From assembly GCF_003259675.1 (NCBI RefSeq), contig NZ_PZJG01000002.1, forward strand, positions 124,001 through 188,000: 64,000 bases of DNA, given 5' to 3'. The DNA is from Macrococcoides bohemicum. GTDB lineage: Bacteria > Bacillota > Bacilli > Staphylococcales > Staphylococcaceae. Positions 30,800 to 40,086 of the stretch are shown here, in pieces. The notes beneath the pieces were generated by a model. It made no database searches, had not been told where the DNA came from, and worked only from the letters and a program-made list of their open reading frames with translations. The position numbers were made by a program, and so were the translations under genes. Each line of letters begins with the position of its first letter. Positions within the stretch are counted from its first letter, which is position 1.

Positions 30800-33700
30800 T
30801 TATTTATTTACAACGGTTACCCGCTCTGTTGTTGCATTGCTTTTCGTAAATTTATTACGCATTTTCATCAATAATTCATACACAATCGGCACGACGATCA
30901 ATGTTAATAACGTAGAGGATACTAAACCACCGATTACCGTTACAGCAAGTGCTTTAGAAATCAATACTGAGCCGTCTCCACCAAATAATAACGGCATTAA
31001 TGCGCCAACTGTAGCAAGTGCTGTCATAAGTATTGGACGTACACGTGTCGTTGCAGCTTCTAAAATCGCTTCACGTGTCGGTAATCCTTCTGCTTCTTTG
31101 TTAATGACGCGGTCAATTAATACAATCGCATTTGTTACAACGATACCAATTAACATTAACATACCGATCATAGATGGTACTGATAATGTTTCTTTGAAAG
31201 CTAGCAGGCCTAATATTACTCCGATAATTGTAAATGGTAATGAGAATAGGATTGCGAGTGGTGCGAGTCCACCTTTAAATGTTAATACCAGGATTAAATA
31301 AACAATACCTACTGCTGCAAGCATTGCAAGTCCGAGTTGTGAGAAACTTTCTCCAATATCTTCACTTGTCCCACCAACGTGAATATCAACGTTATCAGGG
31401 TGTTTTAAAGCATTAACCTTTTCTGTTACATCTTGTGTAGCTTTACTAACATCTTTACCTTTAATCTTTCCTTCGACTGAGGCTGAAATATTACCATCTT
31501 CACGCTTAATCGTGTCAGAAGTTTTTGTTTCTTCGATCTTAACAACTTCACTTAATTTCACTACTTTACCTAGTGGTGAAGTAATTTTTGTGTTTTCTAA
31601 CTTTTCTTTCGTCCAGTTATCTTCTTTTTTCTTCGTTAAGATAACTTCTGTTGATTTACCTTTTTCGCCGACTTTCGTCACAACTTTATCATCGCTGCGT
31701 TGATTTAACGTCATTGCCACTTGTCCAGCTGTTAAACCTAATTCAGACAATTTATTATGATTTACTTTTAAAGTATAAGCATCGTAACTATCTGAAAGTG
31801 ATGTATTGACATTTGTTAACGATTTAACATCTTTCAATTCTTTTTCTAACTTTTCAACGACTGGTCGAATGGCTTCTGTTGATGGCCCATTAACGGTTAC
31901 TGTAACCGCATTTGTTGCACCACCTGTTGCAAAGTCCTGGTTTTTCCAATCGCCTTCATGATTTAATTTAGCAATTTTAGCTAATACTTTATCCGCTTCA
32001 TCTTCCCAGTTCGGAGTATCTTTCTTATATTCGACCATCATCGCCATATCATTAGATGCGATAGGGTTAAACGGGTTTTCTCCTCCTACAGAGAATTGCG
32101 TATTCACAACGTTATCATTTTTAGCTAATATTTTCTGAACTGCTTCACCTTTTTTCACAACGTCTTCTTCTTTTTCACCTGGTTTCGGTTTATATGTTAA
32201 TGCCAATAATTTATCTTCACCTGTAGAAATAAATGACGTACCTAAGAACGGTGTTAAGAAAAGACTACCTACAAGTAATAACACACTTAATGCAGATACA
32301 ATCGCTTTATGACTTAATGACCAGTCTAATATCTTGCGATAGAATCCAGCTATCTTTCCGACCTTTTCTTCATCGTCATGATGACCTTTAATACCATTCT
32401 TAAAGAATGTATGTGCCAACATCGGCACGATAGTAATCGCGATTAAAAGTGAGGCAAGTAATGCAAATACCACGGTCCATGCAAATGGTCTGAAGATTTC
32501 ACCAATAGACCCAGATACTAACGCTAATGGTAAGAATACAGCGATTGTAACCATCGTAGAACTCATGATTGGAATGAACATTTCTTTCGTTGCACTGCTG
32601 ATTAATTCAAATCCTGTTAACTTCTCACCTTTAAGCGACATACGACGGAATATATTCTCAATAACAACAATCGAATCATCAATAACACGTCCAATTGCAA
32701 CCGTCATTGCCCCTAACGTCATAATGTTAAGTGAAATGTCCATCTGTTTTAAAACAAGCATCGCCATTAAAATAGACATCGGAATAGAAACAACTGCAAT
32801 TAAAGTTGAACGAATATTTCTTAGGAAGATCAAAATCATAATAACCGCAAATATCGCACCGATGATCGCTTTTTCCGCCATCGTCTTAACTGAATCTTCA
32901 ATAGGTTTTGCCTGATCCATCATAAGTACGGCACTCATATCAGGATTGTCTTTTTTAAATTGTTTAACTTTTTCTTTTACTGCATTAGCCAAAGTTACAG
33001 TGTTCGCATCATCTGATTTGATAACCTGCACGCTTAATGAGTCTTTACCATTTGTTTTAGAAATTGATTCACGGCTTTGCACTGTTTTTATATCTGCTAC
33101 ATCTGATAACTTCACAGTTGGCACTTTGGCATTTTTCATCGCTTCCATCATAGCCTTCTGTGCCGCTGGATCTTGTGGCATTTGTGCCGACTGACTTTGG
33201 GCTGTTTGCCTTTGAGTAGCACTACTATCTGTCACCGGAATTTTAAGCGATTTTAATGCTTCCACATTTGTAAACTGACCATTTACGATAATACTCTTTA
33301 AATCATTACCGAAAGTATATAATCCAAGTGGCGCCTCCATTGTAGCACCTTTAATAAACTGTAATACACTATCTTCAGTTAACTTTTTCGCTTTTAACTT
33401 TTTGTCATCAAACTGAAGTTCAACCTGTTCAACTTCCTGTCCTGAAAATGTAACGTTTGTTACACCTTCAATACCTTCAATTTCAGGTACTAAATCTTTT
33501 TTAATCTTTTCTGTTAAAGTCTTGATATCTGATTTATCACTAGATATTGAATAGCTGATAATCGGGAAAGTGTACATCGACATTTGAGATACTTGTTTAT
33601 CCATAGCACCTTCAGGCATCTCAACTTTATCAATCTGCTTTTCCAGTTCATTTTGTGCTTCATCCATATCTGTACCAAATTTATATTGCACCGTTACAGC

Positions 33701-33973
33701 AGAAGCGTTTTCAAGAGACTGACTTGTTACTTTTTCTACACCAGATAAATTCTTAACTTTCTTTTCAATCGGATCGGTTATACCTTCTAAAACATCCTCA
33801 GGTGTAGCACCTGGATAAGGTGTTGTAATCGATATTACCGGAGTTGACATGCTCGGTAACATTTCCATCTTCATCTTCGTTGCACTATAAACCCCGGCTG
33901 CTAAAATAATTAATGTCATCAACCAGATAGCAAGTTTATTATACAAAGAAAAATCAATTATTTTCTTAATCAA
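30800..33973 (-). CDS. swrC: RND (AcrB/SwrC-type) efflux transporter
   Basis: The 1057-residue protein is a full HAE1-type RND pump: TM1 followed by KMKMEMLPSMSTPVISITTPYPGATPEDVL, a large periplasm-side-like domain, TM2-6 with the acidic residues in GAMTVAIGRVIDDSIVVIENI, a second large domain, and TM7-12 with GIVVTNAIVLIDRV. B. subtilis SwrC/YerP is the nearest group I know; relatives export lipopeptides or amphiphiles. It has no membrane-fusion partner here. The start is TTG at 33973 after GGAGG. No terminator is evident before the met promoter. Confidence 0.88.
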   Translation of the reverse strand: MIKKIIDFSLYNKLAIWLMTLIILAAGVYSATKMKMEMLPSMSTPVISITTPYPGATPEDVLEGITDPIEKKVKNLSGVEKVTSQSLENASAVTVQYKFGTDMDEAQNELEKQIDKVEMPEGAMDKQVSQMSMYTFPIISYSISSDKSDIKTLTEKIKKDLVPEIEGIEGVTNVTFSGQEVEQVELQFDDKKLKAKKLTEDSVLQFIKGATMEAPLGLYTFGNDLKSIIVNGQFTNVEALKSLKIPVTDSSATQRQTAQSQSAQMPQDPAAQKAMMEAMKNAKVPTVKLSDVADIKTVQSRESISKTNGKDSLSVQVIKSDDANTVTLANAVKEKVKQFKKDNPDMSAVLMMDQAKPIEDSVKTMAEKAIIGAIFAVIMILIFLRNIRSTLIAVVSIPMSILMAMLVLKQMDISLNIMTLGAMTVAIGRVIDDSIVVIENIFRRMSLKGEKLTGFELISSATKEMFIPIMSSTMVTIAVFLPLALVSGSIGEIFRPFAWTVVFALLASLLIAITIVPMLAHTFFKNGIKGHHDDEEKVGKIAGFYRKILDWSLSHKAIVSALSVLLLVGSLFLTPFLGTSFISTGEDKLLALTYKPKPGEKEEDVVKKGEAVQKILAKNDNVVNTQFSVGGENPFNPIASNDMAMMVEYKKDTPNWEDEADKVLAKIAKLNHEGDWKNQDFATGGATNAVTVTVNGPSTEAIRPVVEKLEKELKDVKSLTNVNTSLSDSYDAYTLKVNHNKLSELGLTAGQVAMTLNQRSDDKVVTKVGEKGKSTEVILTKKKEDNWTKEKLENTKITSPLGKVVKLSEVVKIEETKTSDTIKREDGNISASVEGKIKGKDVSKATQDVTEKVNALKHPDNVDIHVGGTSEDIGESFSQLGLAMLAAVGIVYLILVLTFKGGLAPLAILFSLPFTIIGVILGLLAFKETLSVPSMIGMLMLIGIVVTNAIVLIDRVINKEAEGLPTREAILEAATTRVRPILMTALATVGALMPLLFGGDGSVLISKALAVTVIGGLVSSTLLTLIVVPIVYELLMKMRNKFTKSNATTERVTVVNK

Positions 33974-34113
33974 GACTTTTCCTCCATTCATTTATGAACT
34001 TCTTAACAATAGGCAATTTTACATGATTTATTCAAATAAAGCACCTAATATCACACAACTTCATTAAATATTAATATTCGCTATTTCTTTATATTTTTTA
34101 TTGAAATCTTTTA

Positions 34114-34959
34114 TTAATATCTTTTATAGATAATCTGTGTGCCCGTCGTCTGCTTCAGCTCATCAGACAATGTGTCATACATTTCATATGCAAGTGCTAA
34201 ACCTGGCAATTGAATATTCAGTTTCTCTGCTTCATTTAAAGCAATCTTCATATCCTTTAAGAAATGATGCGTATAAAATCCAGGCGCATAGTCGTCAACT
34301 AACATACGTGGTGCAAGGTTTGATAACGACCAGCTTCCTGCAGCACCTTTCGAGATTGTTTCAAGTACACGTTCAACATCTAACCCAGCTGACTTTGCGT
34401 AATAAAGACTTTCTGCAACACCCAACATGTTAGAAGCAATTGCAATCTGATTCGCCATCTTCGTATGCTGTCCACTTCCTGCAGCTCCAAAATATGAAAT
34501 AGATTTACCAATGCGTTCAAATAGTGGATACACTTGATCAAACGTTGTTTCATTACCACCTACCATAATAGAAAGTGTGGCATTTTTGGCACCGATATCT
34601 CCTCCACTGACTGGAGCATCGAGCACTTCAATTCCTTTTGTTTGTCCTGCTTCAAATAATTGCTTAGCAAGTTCAGGACTGCTCGTAGTGCAGTCAATGA
34701 ATATTTGACCGCTGCTACCGTTTGTAATTAATCCATTCTCAGCAAGATATGTCTCTTCTACATCTTTTGGATAGCCAAGTATCGTAAAAACAATGTCGGC
34801 TTGTTCAGCTACAGATTTTGATGATTCACACCACACAGCTCCAGCTTCTAATAAAGGCGCCGCTTTCTCTTTCGTTCTGTTATATACAAATAACACTTCT
34901 CCTAAATGTCTTGCCATACTTGTTCCCATAACACCTGTTCCGATAAATCCTATTTTCAT
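34114..34959 (-). CDS. NAD(P)-dependent beta-hydroxyacid dehydrogenase (3-HIBADH family)
   Basis: The 281-residue enzyme has the dinucleotide site FIGTGVMGTSMARHL, the substrate motif DAPVSGGDIGAKNATLSIMVGG, and the catalytic lysine in GSGQHTKMANQI. It would oxidise a beta-hydroxyacid such as 3-hydroxyisobutyrate, tartronate semialdehyde or gamma-hydroxybutyrate; which one is not readable. Start at 34959 after AAGGAG. An isolated gene upstream of swrC. Confidence 0.85.
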   Translation of the reverse strand: MKIGFIGTGVMGTSMARHLGEVLFVYNRTKEKAAPLLEAGAVWCESSKSVAEQADIVFTILGYPKDVEETYLAENGLITNGSSGQIFIDCTTSSPELAKQLFEAGQTKGIEVLDAPVSGGDIGAKNATLSIMVGGNETTFDQVYPLFERIGKSISYFGAAGSGQHTKMANQIAIASNMLGVAESLYYAKSAGLDVERVLETISKGAAGSWSLSNLAPRMLVDDYAPGFYTHHFLKDMKIALNEAEKLNIQLPGLALAYEMYDTLSDELKQTTGTQIIYKRY

Positions 34960-35042
34960 AATCACAACTCCTTAATATTTTTATAATTTTATATTTTTAT
35001 CCGTTGATATATATTACAATATAAGTGAATGGAGGTTAAACA

Positions 35043-35354
35043 ATGCAAAGAGTAATGATGACCATGTTAATTGTCATGCATATCGTATTTTTTTTGAGTT
35101 ACTTTATACATAGTGGCATTATATTTTTAACTATATATTTTTGGTTAATATTTTGTATCGTTACTTTTCTGATAGGCATACATTATCATTTTTCTAATGA
35201 TCCGAGTCTTTCTAAAAATATTACCTACAGATTACTTGCGATATTTTTAACTTCATTTAGCGTCTTTAACTTCCTATTTATATTATACGTTACATTTGTA
35301 AATCCGTTTCTATATATGAATACAAAACAATCAATTTTTAGCATCTTTAACTAA
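35043..35354 (+). CDS. small membrane protein, unknown function
   Basis: A 103-residue protein with three to four hydrophobic segments (about 5-25, 27-47 and 62-90) and a soluble NTKQSIFSIFN tail. No family recognised. TGGAGG lies 7 nt before the ATG, and the gene lies alone between two minus-strand genes, with a hairpin after it. Confidence 0.6.
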   Translation: MQRVMMTMLIVMHIVFFLSYFIHSGIIFLTIYFWLIFCIVTFLIGIHYHFSNDPSLSKNITYRLLAIFLTSFSVFNFLFILYVTFVNPFLYMNTKQSIFSIFN

Positions 35355-35393
35355 TTAAGAGACTGCACACTTTCGTGTCAGCCTCTTAACTTT
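35355..35393. terminator. imperfect hairpin between converging genes
   Basis: TTAAGAG-A-CTG-C-ACAC pairs with GTGT-CAG-C-CTCTTAA; one mismatch, one bulge. A short T-tract follows on the plus strand. It overlaps the proC stop. Confidence 0.6.
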
Positions 35394-36171
35394 TATTAAA
35401 AGCATTGATTGCATCCATCGCTTTTGAAATAGCATCTCTGAAACCTTTTTCTTCTAACATTTTTACACCTTGTATCGTTGATCCGCCTGGTGTTGTTACC
35501 TGATCTTTTAATACACCGGGATGTTCTTTCGTTTGACGTACCATCGTTCCTGCACCAATAATCATCTCACTAACCATTTGATATGCAAGCTCACGATTTA
35601 AACCTTCACTCACAGCATTGTCTGCCATCGCTTCAATGAGGAGATATATAAACGTCGGGCTTGATCCGGTCACAGCAGGCATGATATGCATTAATGATTC
35701 ATCAATCCAGTGTGTATAGCCTAAACGCTTCATTATTTCTTCTATTTGCTTTGCTTCTTTTTTCTCCACAAATTCATTCTTGCTCATCGCAAGCACACCA
35801 GCATTAACCCCTACCGGCGTATTAGGCATAAGTCGAATAATTTTTGGATGTTCATCAAATTCATCATCAATCTCCTGAATAGATAATCCCCCAACGATAG
35901 AAATTAGAATATGATGTTCACATAAATATCTGGCTATTTTTGAAGTAACTTCGCGATAATTGTTAGGTGTTATACCCAACACTATTACGTCATATTGTAC
36001 AATATCGCTCATTTTTGTAAGTGGTGTAATATTATGTTTGGCATTAAAATTTTGAAGCTTATCTTTATCTCTCATCCAAATACCTAAATAAGTTCTAGTA
36101 AGTCCACTTCTGTTTAATCCTTTAACCATCTCTGTGACCATTTTACCGCCACCGATAAATGCTATTCTCAA
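35386..36171 (-). CDS. proC: pyrroline-5-carboxylate reductase family protein
   Basis: The 261-residue protein has the NADPH motif IAFIGGGKMVTEMVKGL, VVLGITPNNYREV, RLMPNTPVGVNAGV, and the C-terminal signature DQVTTPGGSTIQGVKMLEEKGFR of P5C reductase, last step of proline synthesis. It is more divergent and shorter than the S. aureus protein I recall, so a paralogue (ComER-like) is possible. Starts at TTG after GAGGTGA. Only 31 bp downstream of femX, likely co-transcribed. Confidence 0.82.
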   Translation of the reverse strand: MRIAFIGGGKMVTEMVKGLNRSGLTRTYLGIWMRDKDKLQNFNAKHNITPLTKMSDIVQYDVIVLGITPNNYREVTSKIARYLCEHHILISIVGGLSIQEIDDEFDEHPKIIRLMPNTPVGVNAGVLAMSKNEFVEKKEAKQIEEIMKRLGYTHWIDESLMHIMPAVTGSSPTFIYLLIEAMADNAVSEGLNRELAYQMVSEMIIGAGTMVRQTKEHPGVLKDQVTTPGGSTIQGVKMLEEKGFRDAISKAMDAINAFNKS

Positions 36172-36202
36172 AAGCTGTCACCTCAATAATTATAATAACT
36201 TT

Positions 36203-37453
36203 TTACTTTGTTCTTATTTTAATCTTCTTCTTAAGATCTGTCATTTTTGGTTTAACAACTTCTATCAAATTATAAATTGGTTGATTTAATACATAGTCAA
36301 ATTCTCCAACTTTTTCACTTAACCTAGTACCCCAGACTTTCTTAAATTGCCATAGTCCAAAATACTTAGAGTCTTTATCAGGTTCTTTACTCGTTCCACC
36401 AAAGTCATAACTTGTAGCACCTACTGAACGTGCATATTGCATCATACTAAATTGCATATTATGGTTAGGTAAGTAATCTCTAAATTCATTGCTTGAAGCG
36501 CCATATAAGTAGTATGACTTTTTACCCGCAAAAGTCAGTAAAGCACCTGATAATACTTTTCCTTCAGGGTGCGTTTGTTTTAAAGTTTCTAACGCTGCAA
36601 TTTGTTTTTGAATTTTCTCTCGTTTAATATTTAAATCATTTAGCTGATTCTGCGCTTTCTTTTGATCTTTCTTTTGCGTGAGTTTTTCTTTCTGTACTTC
36701 AATATCAGCAAGTTCCTGATTTAAGTTTCGAAGGACTTTGTCTGGTACTAATTTCACTAAAAATAATTCAGCATCACCATTTGGATTCAATGCATCATAA
36801 ATATTTTCAAAGTAGGAAACATCACGCGTTAGAAAGCCATCACGCTTTCCTGTTTCTTTCATCAATTCAGCGAAAGTACCTAAATCCGTTCTATCACCTT
36901 TAATACATTCAGTTCCCATCTTCAAACTGCGTTTCACTTTTGAACGATTGTTTCTTTCAAATGATTTAAGCAAAGTTTCATCGTCAACACTAATATCTGT
37001 AACCATCGTCATTCGAGGTTGAATGTAATCTGAACTTAAGCCATCTCCAAATCCTCGATGGATAAAGCCTAAAGCTTCTAATTGTTGTACCATATCACCC
37101 ATCGATTCTACTTCAACATCAGGATCGATTTTTATCGCATATGCTTTTTCTGATTTTGCAACTTTGATTGCATCCTTTACTAATGCTTCTACCGCTTCTT
37201 TATCTTTGTAATCAACAATAAATCCTCTAGAGATATAGCAAAGTTTGTATGGTAATTTCGGAACTTTCTTGAATAGTAATTGTCCTACCCCGACAACCTC
37301 ACCATCTCGACCAACAGCAATACGGCGTGCATACCAATCTGAACGAGATTTAGAAGCTGCCCAATCCGTTAGTTGTAATAGATCTCCGTTGTCATGTGTT
37401 TTTACGAAATGATCATGTACCTCATTACTTATATTAATTTTTGAAATTGTCAT
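36203..37453 (-). CDS. femX: lipid II:glycine glycyltransferase, FemX/FmhB
   Basis: Adds the first glycine (from Gly-tRNA) to the lysine of lipid II, opening the interpeptide bridge; essential in S. aureus. The 416-residue Fem protein has two GNAT-like lobes split by a coiled-coil arm (about 240-290: LNQELADIEVQKEKLTQKKD onward). Diagnostic blocks: DLLQLTDWAASKS, WYARRIAVGRDGEVVGVGQLLFKKVPKLPY, SYFENIYDAL, KSYYLYGASSNEFRDYLPNH and YDFGGTSKEPDKDSKYFGLWQFKKVWG. Start at 37453 after AAAGGA. Confidence 0.93.
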   Translation of the reverse strand: MTISKINISNEVHDHFVKTHDNGDLLQLTDWAASKSRSDWYARRIAVGRDGEVVGVGQLLFKKVPKLPYKLCYISRGFIVDYKDKEAVEALVKDAIKVAKSEKAYAIKIDPDVEVESMGDMVQQLEALGFIHRGFGDGLSSDYIQPRMTMVTDISVDDETLLKSFERNNRSKVKRSLKMGTECIKGDRTDLGTFAELMKETGKRDGFLTRDVSYFENIYDALNPNGDAELFLVKLVPDKVLRNLNQELADIEVQKEKLTQKKDQKKAQNQLNDLNIKREKIQKQIAALETLKQTHPEGKVLSGALLTFAGKKSYYLYGASSNEFRDYLPNHNMQFSMMQYARSVGATSYDFGGTSKEPDKDSKYFGLWQFKKVWGTRLSEKVGEFDYVLNQPIYNLIEVVKPKMTDLKKKIKIRTK

Positions 37454-37571
37454 AATAAGAATCCTTTCATTCGTCACGCAACAATTTTTATTATTTTATT
37501 GTTACAATTGAACTAATGTTAATGTTACTTTATTATTTTATCATTATTCTATAAAAAATGAGGTTTTTTAT

Positions 37572-37829
37572 ATGCTGAAAAATATATTATTAGTGTTACT
37601 TGCGGTTATCAATGCATATTTTATATATACTTTGTCAACCGATGCTTCTATTAATTTATTGAGTGTCCATATCATCTCTGCTGGTTTTGCAGTTATTTTG
37701 TCTATATTATTTTTAATTACGCGCGTTACATCATTTACAAAAATACTTGCAGCTTTAACAATTATTATTACTTCTTATCATATCTATTTAATCGTTATGG
37801 TAATCTACAATTATGTTTACGTTAAATAA
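37572..37829 (+). CDS. small membrane protein, unknown function
   Basis: An 85-residue, almost entirely hydrophobic protein with three predicted membrane segments (about 3-22, 30-52 and 58-80). Family not recognised. A GAGG lies 8 nt before the ATG. Its last 8 bp overlap the 3' end of the converging VOC gene, so there is no room for a terminator between them. Confidence 0.55.
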   Translation: MLKNILLVLLAVINAYFIYTLSTDASINLLSVHIISAGFAVILSILFLITRVTSFTKILAALTIIITSYHIYLIVMVIYNYVYVK

Positions 37830-38586
37830 ATACATATACTGCATCATGCACAAGATGTTCGTCTTTAAGGCTGTCATCTTGTGTTTTTATTTCTAATCTT
37901 CTGATTTTGTTTTCGTTTCCAGGGACTAACTTAATATGAGGTAATCCTTCCTTTTTTAATAGAAAATATGTATTGATAACCCCACCTACTACTTCATAAT
38001 CAAGCCACGATACAAATATTTCTGCAATGCTATCAAAGTCATGCGTTTCGATAACAATCGTGTCGATATGAAGGTGCAATTGCATTTCACTTTCTAATAC
38101 TTTCTGTCTTTCTTTATCCGACTCTTCCCATTGTATAAAGAAAGGTAACTCAAAATTACGTTCGTCATCTATATATAAAAGTTCCCATTGTATCAGTTTA
38201 CCTTGAGGTGTGAGTCTTTCCATCTTTAATGGTCCTAATGTCTTTAAACCTAACGATTTAAAGTGATGATTTAGGGCATTAATATCATGCGTTCTAAAAC
38301 ATAATCGTTTAAATCCTTCAGTATAATTAGTTCTTCCTAATGTACTCGCGAAACCTAAATATTCTTTATCATCTTTCATCGCAACTTCAATTAATTGTTT
38401 ATCAAATACATCGATAAATTCGATATAAGATAAATCTATTCTGCTTAAACTATTTTTAGTACCTAACGACAAATGTTTTCCTCCTGGGATAATATTTAAT
38501 TTATTACCCGGAAAACGAAAGTCTTCAATGCCATCTATATAATGTATAATATGATCGAATTGAATATCTATATTTTTTTCTTTCAT
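37822..38586 (-). CDS. VOC (glyoxalase-like) family protein
   Basis: The 254-residue protein resembles the glyoxalase-like domain family: FDHIIHYIDG start with the first metal-ligand histidine pair, PGGKHLSLGTKNSLSRID, a second half beginning HLHIDTIVIETHD, and two-fold beta-alpha repeats. Such proteins catalyse diverse metal-dependent ring or bond changes; no substrate can be assigned. It starts 3 bp after the methyltransferase stop, so the pair is one operon. Confidence 0.75.
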   Translation of the reverse strand: MKEKNIDIQFDHIIHYIDGIEDFRFPGNKLNIIPGGKHLSLGTKNSLSRIDLSYIEFIDVFDKQLIEVAMKDDKEYLGFASTLGRTNYTEGFKRLCFRTHDINALNHHFKSLGLKTLGPLKMERLTPQGKLIQWELLYIDDERNFELPFFIQWEESDKERQKVLESEMQLHLHIDTIVIETHDFDSIAEIFVSWLDYEVVGGVINTYFLLKKEGLPHIKLVPGNENKIRRLEIKTQDDSLKDEHLVHDAVYVFI

Positions 38587-38589
38587 TAA

Positions 38590-39270
38590 TTATCCTTCTT
38601 CCTTCTGCCAGACTACATTAATCCATCCACCCACATTGTCACTCATCAATCTTTCATTCTCTAAAGTAAATTCACTTTCCTCAGCATCGGGCGGTACGAA
38701 TAAACACTCTCCTGAGCCTATTATTTCTTCCGGATGAATACGCATCAGCTCATTTAAATTTTTAAAATGGGCATGTTCATACACTTTGCCTTTATTATAT
38801 TCCGGGTCCATATAACGTTTCCCCCAAGCACTATCTCGATTAACAACAGCAATGGAGATTTTACCACCTGGTTTTAACACACGATATGCTTGCTCAAAAG
38901 CATATTCTAAATCATCTACAAAATCTAATACACCCATCGAATAAATACGATCAAAAGTATGCTCAGAAAAATGAAGCGCATTAGCATCCATATGTATAAA
39001 ATCTAAATTTAATTGCTGATCAATTACTTTCTGACGTGAAATCTCTAACATCTCATCTGATATATCGATACCTGTTACAATACACCCCTGTTGTGCAAAA
39101 GGAACGCTATAGATCCCTGTACCACTACCAATTTCAAGCACACGCATACCACTTTCAATATCAATCAATTGATTCATTAAATCAGTTTCAACTTGCCAAA
39201 CATAACGCCCTTTTTTTGTGTCAAAATATGCATCATACTTATTTGCAACTTTATCATTAAATATCGTCAT
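38590..39270 (-). CDS. class I SAM-dependent methyltransferase
   Basis: A 226-residue protein with the SAM-binding motif I VLEIGSGTGIYSVPFAQQG (about 45-63), acidic GIDISDEML, IHMDANALHF, motif DRIYSMGVLDFVDD and RVLKPGGKISIAV. Acceptor unknown. Good binding site GGAGG before the ATG. Co-transcribed with the VOC gene; together they may process a small molecule (inference). Confidence 0.85.
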   Translation of the reverse strand: MTIFNDKVANKYDAYFDTKKGRYVWQVETDLMNQLIDIESGMRVLEIGSGTGIYSVPFAQQGCIVTGIDISDEMLEISRQKVIDQQLNLDFIHMDANALHFSEHTFDRIYSMGVLDFVDDLEYAFEQAYRVLKPGGKISIAVVNRDSAWGKRYMDPEYNKGKVYEHAHFKNLNELMRIHPEEIIGSGECLFVPPDAEESEFTLENERLMSDNVGGWINVVWQKEEG

Positions 39271-39353
39271 TTCATGCCTCCATAAAAATTTATTTTATGA
39301 ACGTTAACACCATTCTATACAAAACATAATATTTATTAAAGCAATAGCCGTAT

Positions 39354-39385
39354 CAAAACAAACAACCTGGAGCTATTGCTCCAGG
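39354..39385 (-). terminator. terminator of the lutABC operon
   Basis: On the minus strand GCCTGGAGC, loop AATA, GCTCCAGG, then TTGTTTGTTTTG. It lies 8 bp after the lutC stop. Confidence 0.9.
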
Positions 39386-39393
39386 CTGCAATT

Positions 39394-40086
39394 TTATTTA
39401 TCATCTAAAACAATATATGTTGCTTTAATTGGACCGTGAACACCTACTACAAGTTTCATCTCTATATCTGCTGAGTTAGATGGTCCAGTAATTAAGTTAA
39501 TGCAAGTTGGAAAGTTAGCTGCGTCTTTCATCATTTCATTCATTTCTTGAGCAGCTTGTGTAAATCTTGGTACAATAGTAGATTTCGGTACAATTGCAAT
39601 ATACGTTGCAGGTAAAAGACTGACACTTCTACCAATCCCTTTATCTGCATATAACACAACTGTTCCGCTTTCAGCTAATGTTGATTCACTAATAGTGATT
39701 CCGACATTCGCACGTTCTGCTACATGTAAATTTTCAGTGCCTTTTGCTTCATCCCAGATAAAAGCATCTTGAGCAGCTAAATCAATACCATATTCCGCGT
39801 AGCGTTTATCATTTGTAGCAATTACTTCACCATTCCCATATTTCGCAATAATATCTGATAAAGTTTTATTTACTTCATTTGAATTAGTCACAACTAAATC
39901 AGTATGGATAAATTCACATTGCTGTTTTAAAACATCCAATAATTCATCTTGAGAAAGTCCTGTTAATGTTTTATCTTGTGGTCTAAATTTCCACTCAGGG
40001 ATTTCTACCTTTTCAGGCATTGCACGATTAAGATTTTTTGAGATGTTACTAATAAACGAATCTTTATTTTGGATTGTTCCCTTCAT
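39394..40086 (-). CDS. lutC: lactate utilization protein C (LUD domain)
   Basis: One of three subunits of the non-flavin L-lactate oxidase system LutABC, which feeds lactate electrons to respiration. The 230-residue protein is a single LUD domain with VAERANVGITISESTLAESGTVVLYADKG and LLPATYIAIVPKSTIVPR; the end NLITGPSNSADIEMKLVVGVHGP is diagnostic. Start overlaps the lutB stop (TAATG). Confidence 0.95.
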   Translation of the reverse strand: MKGTIQNKDSFISNISKNLNRAMPEKVEIPEWKFRPQDKTLTGLSQDELLDVLKQQCEFIHTDLVVTNSNEVNKTLSDIIAKYGNGEVIATNDKRYAEYGIDLAAQDAFIWDEAKGTENLHVAERANVGITISESTLAESGTVVLYADKGIGRSVSLLPATYIAIVPKSTIVPRFTQAAQEMNEMMKDAANFPTCINLITGPSNSADIEMKLVVGVHGPIKATYIVLDDK

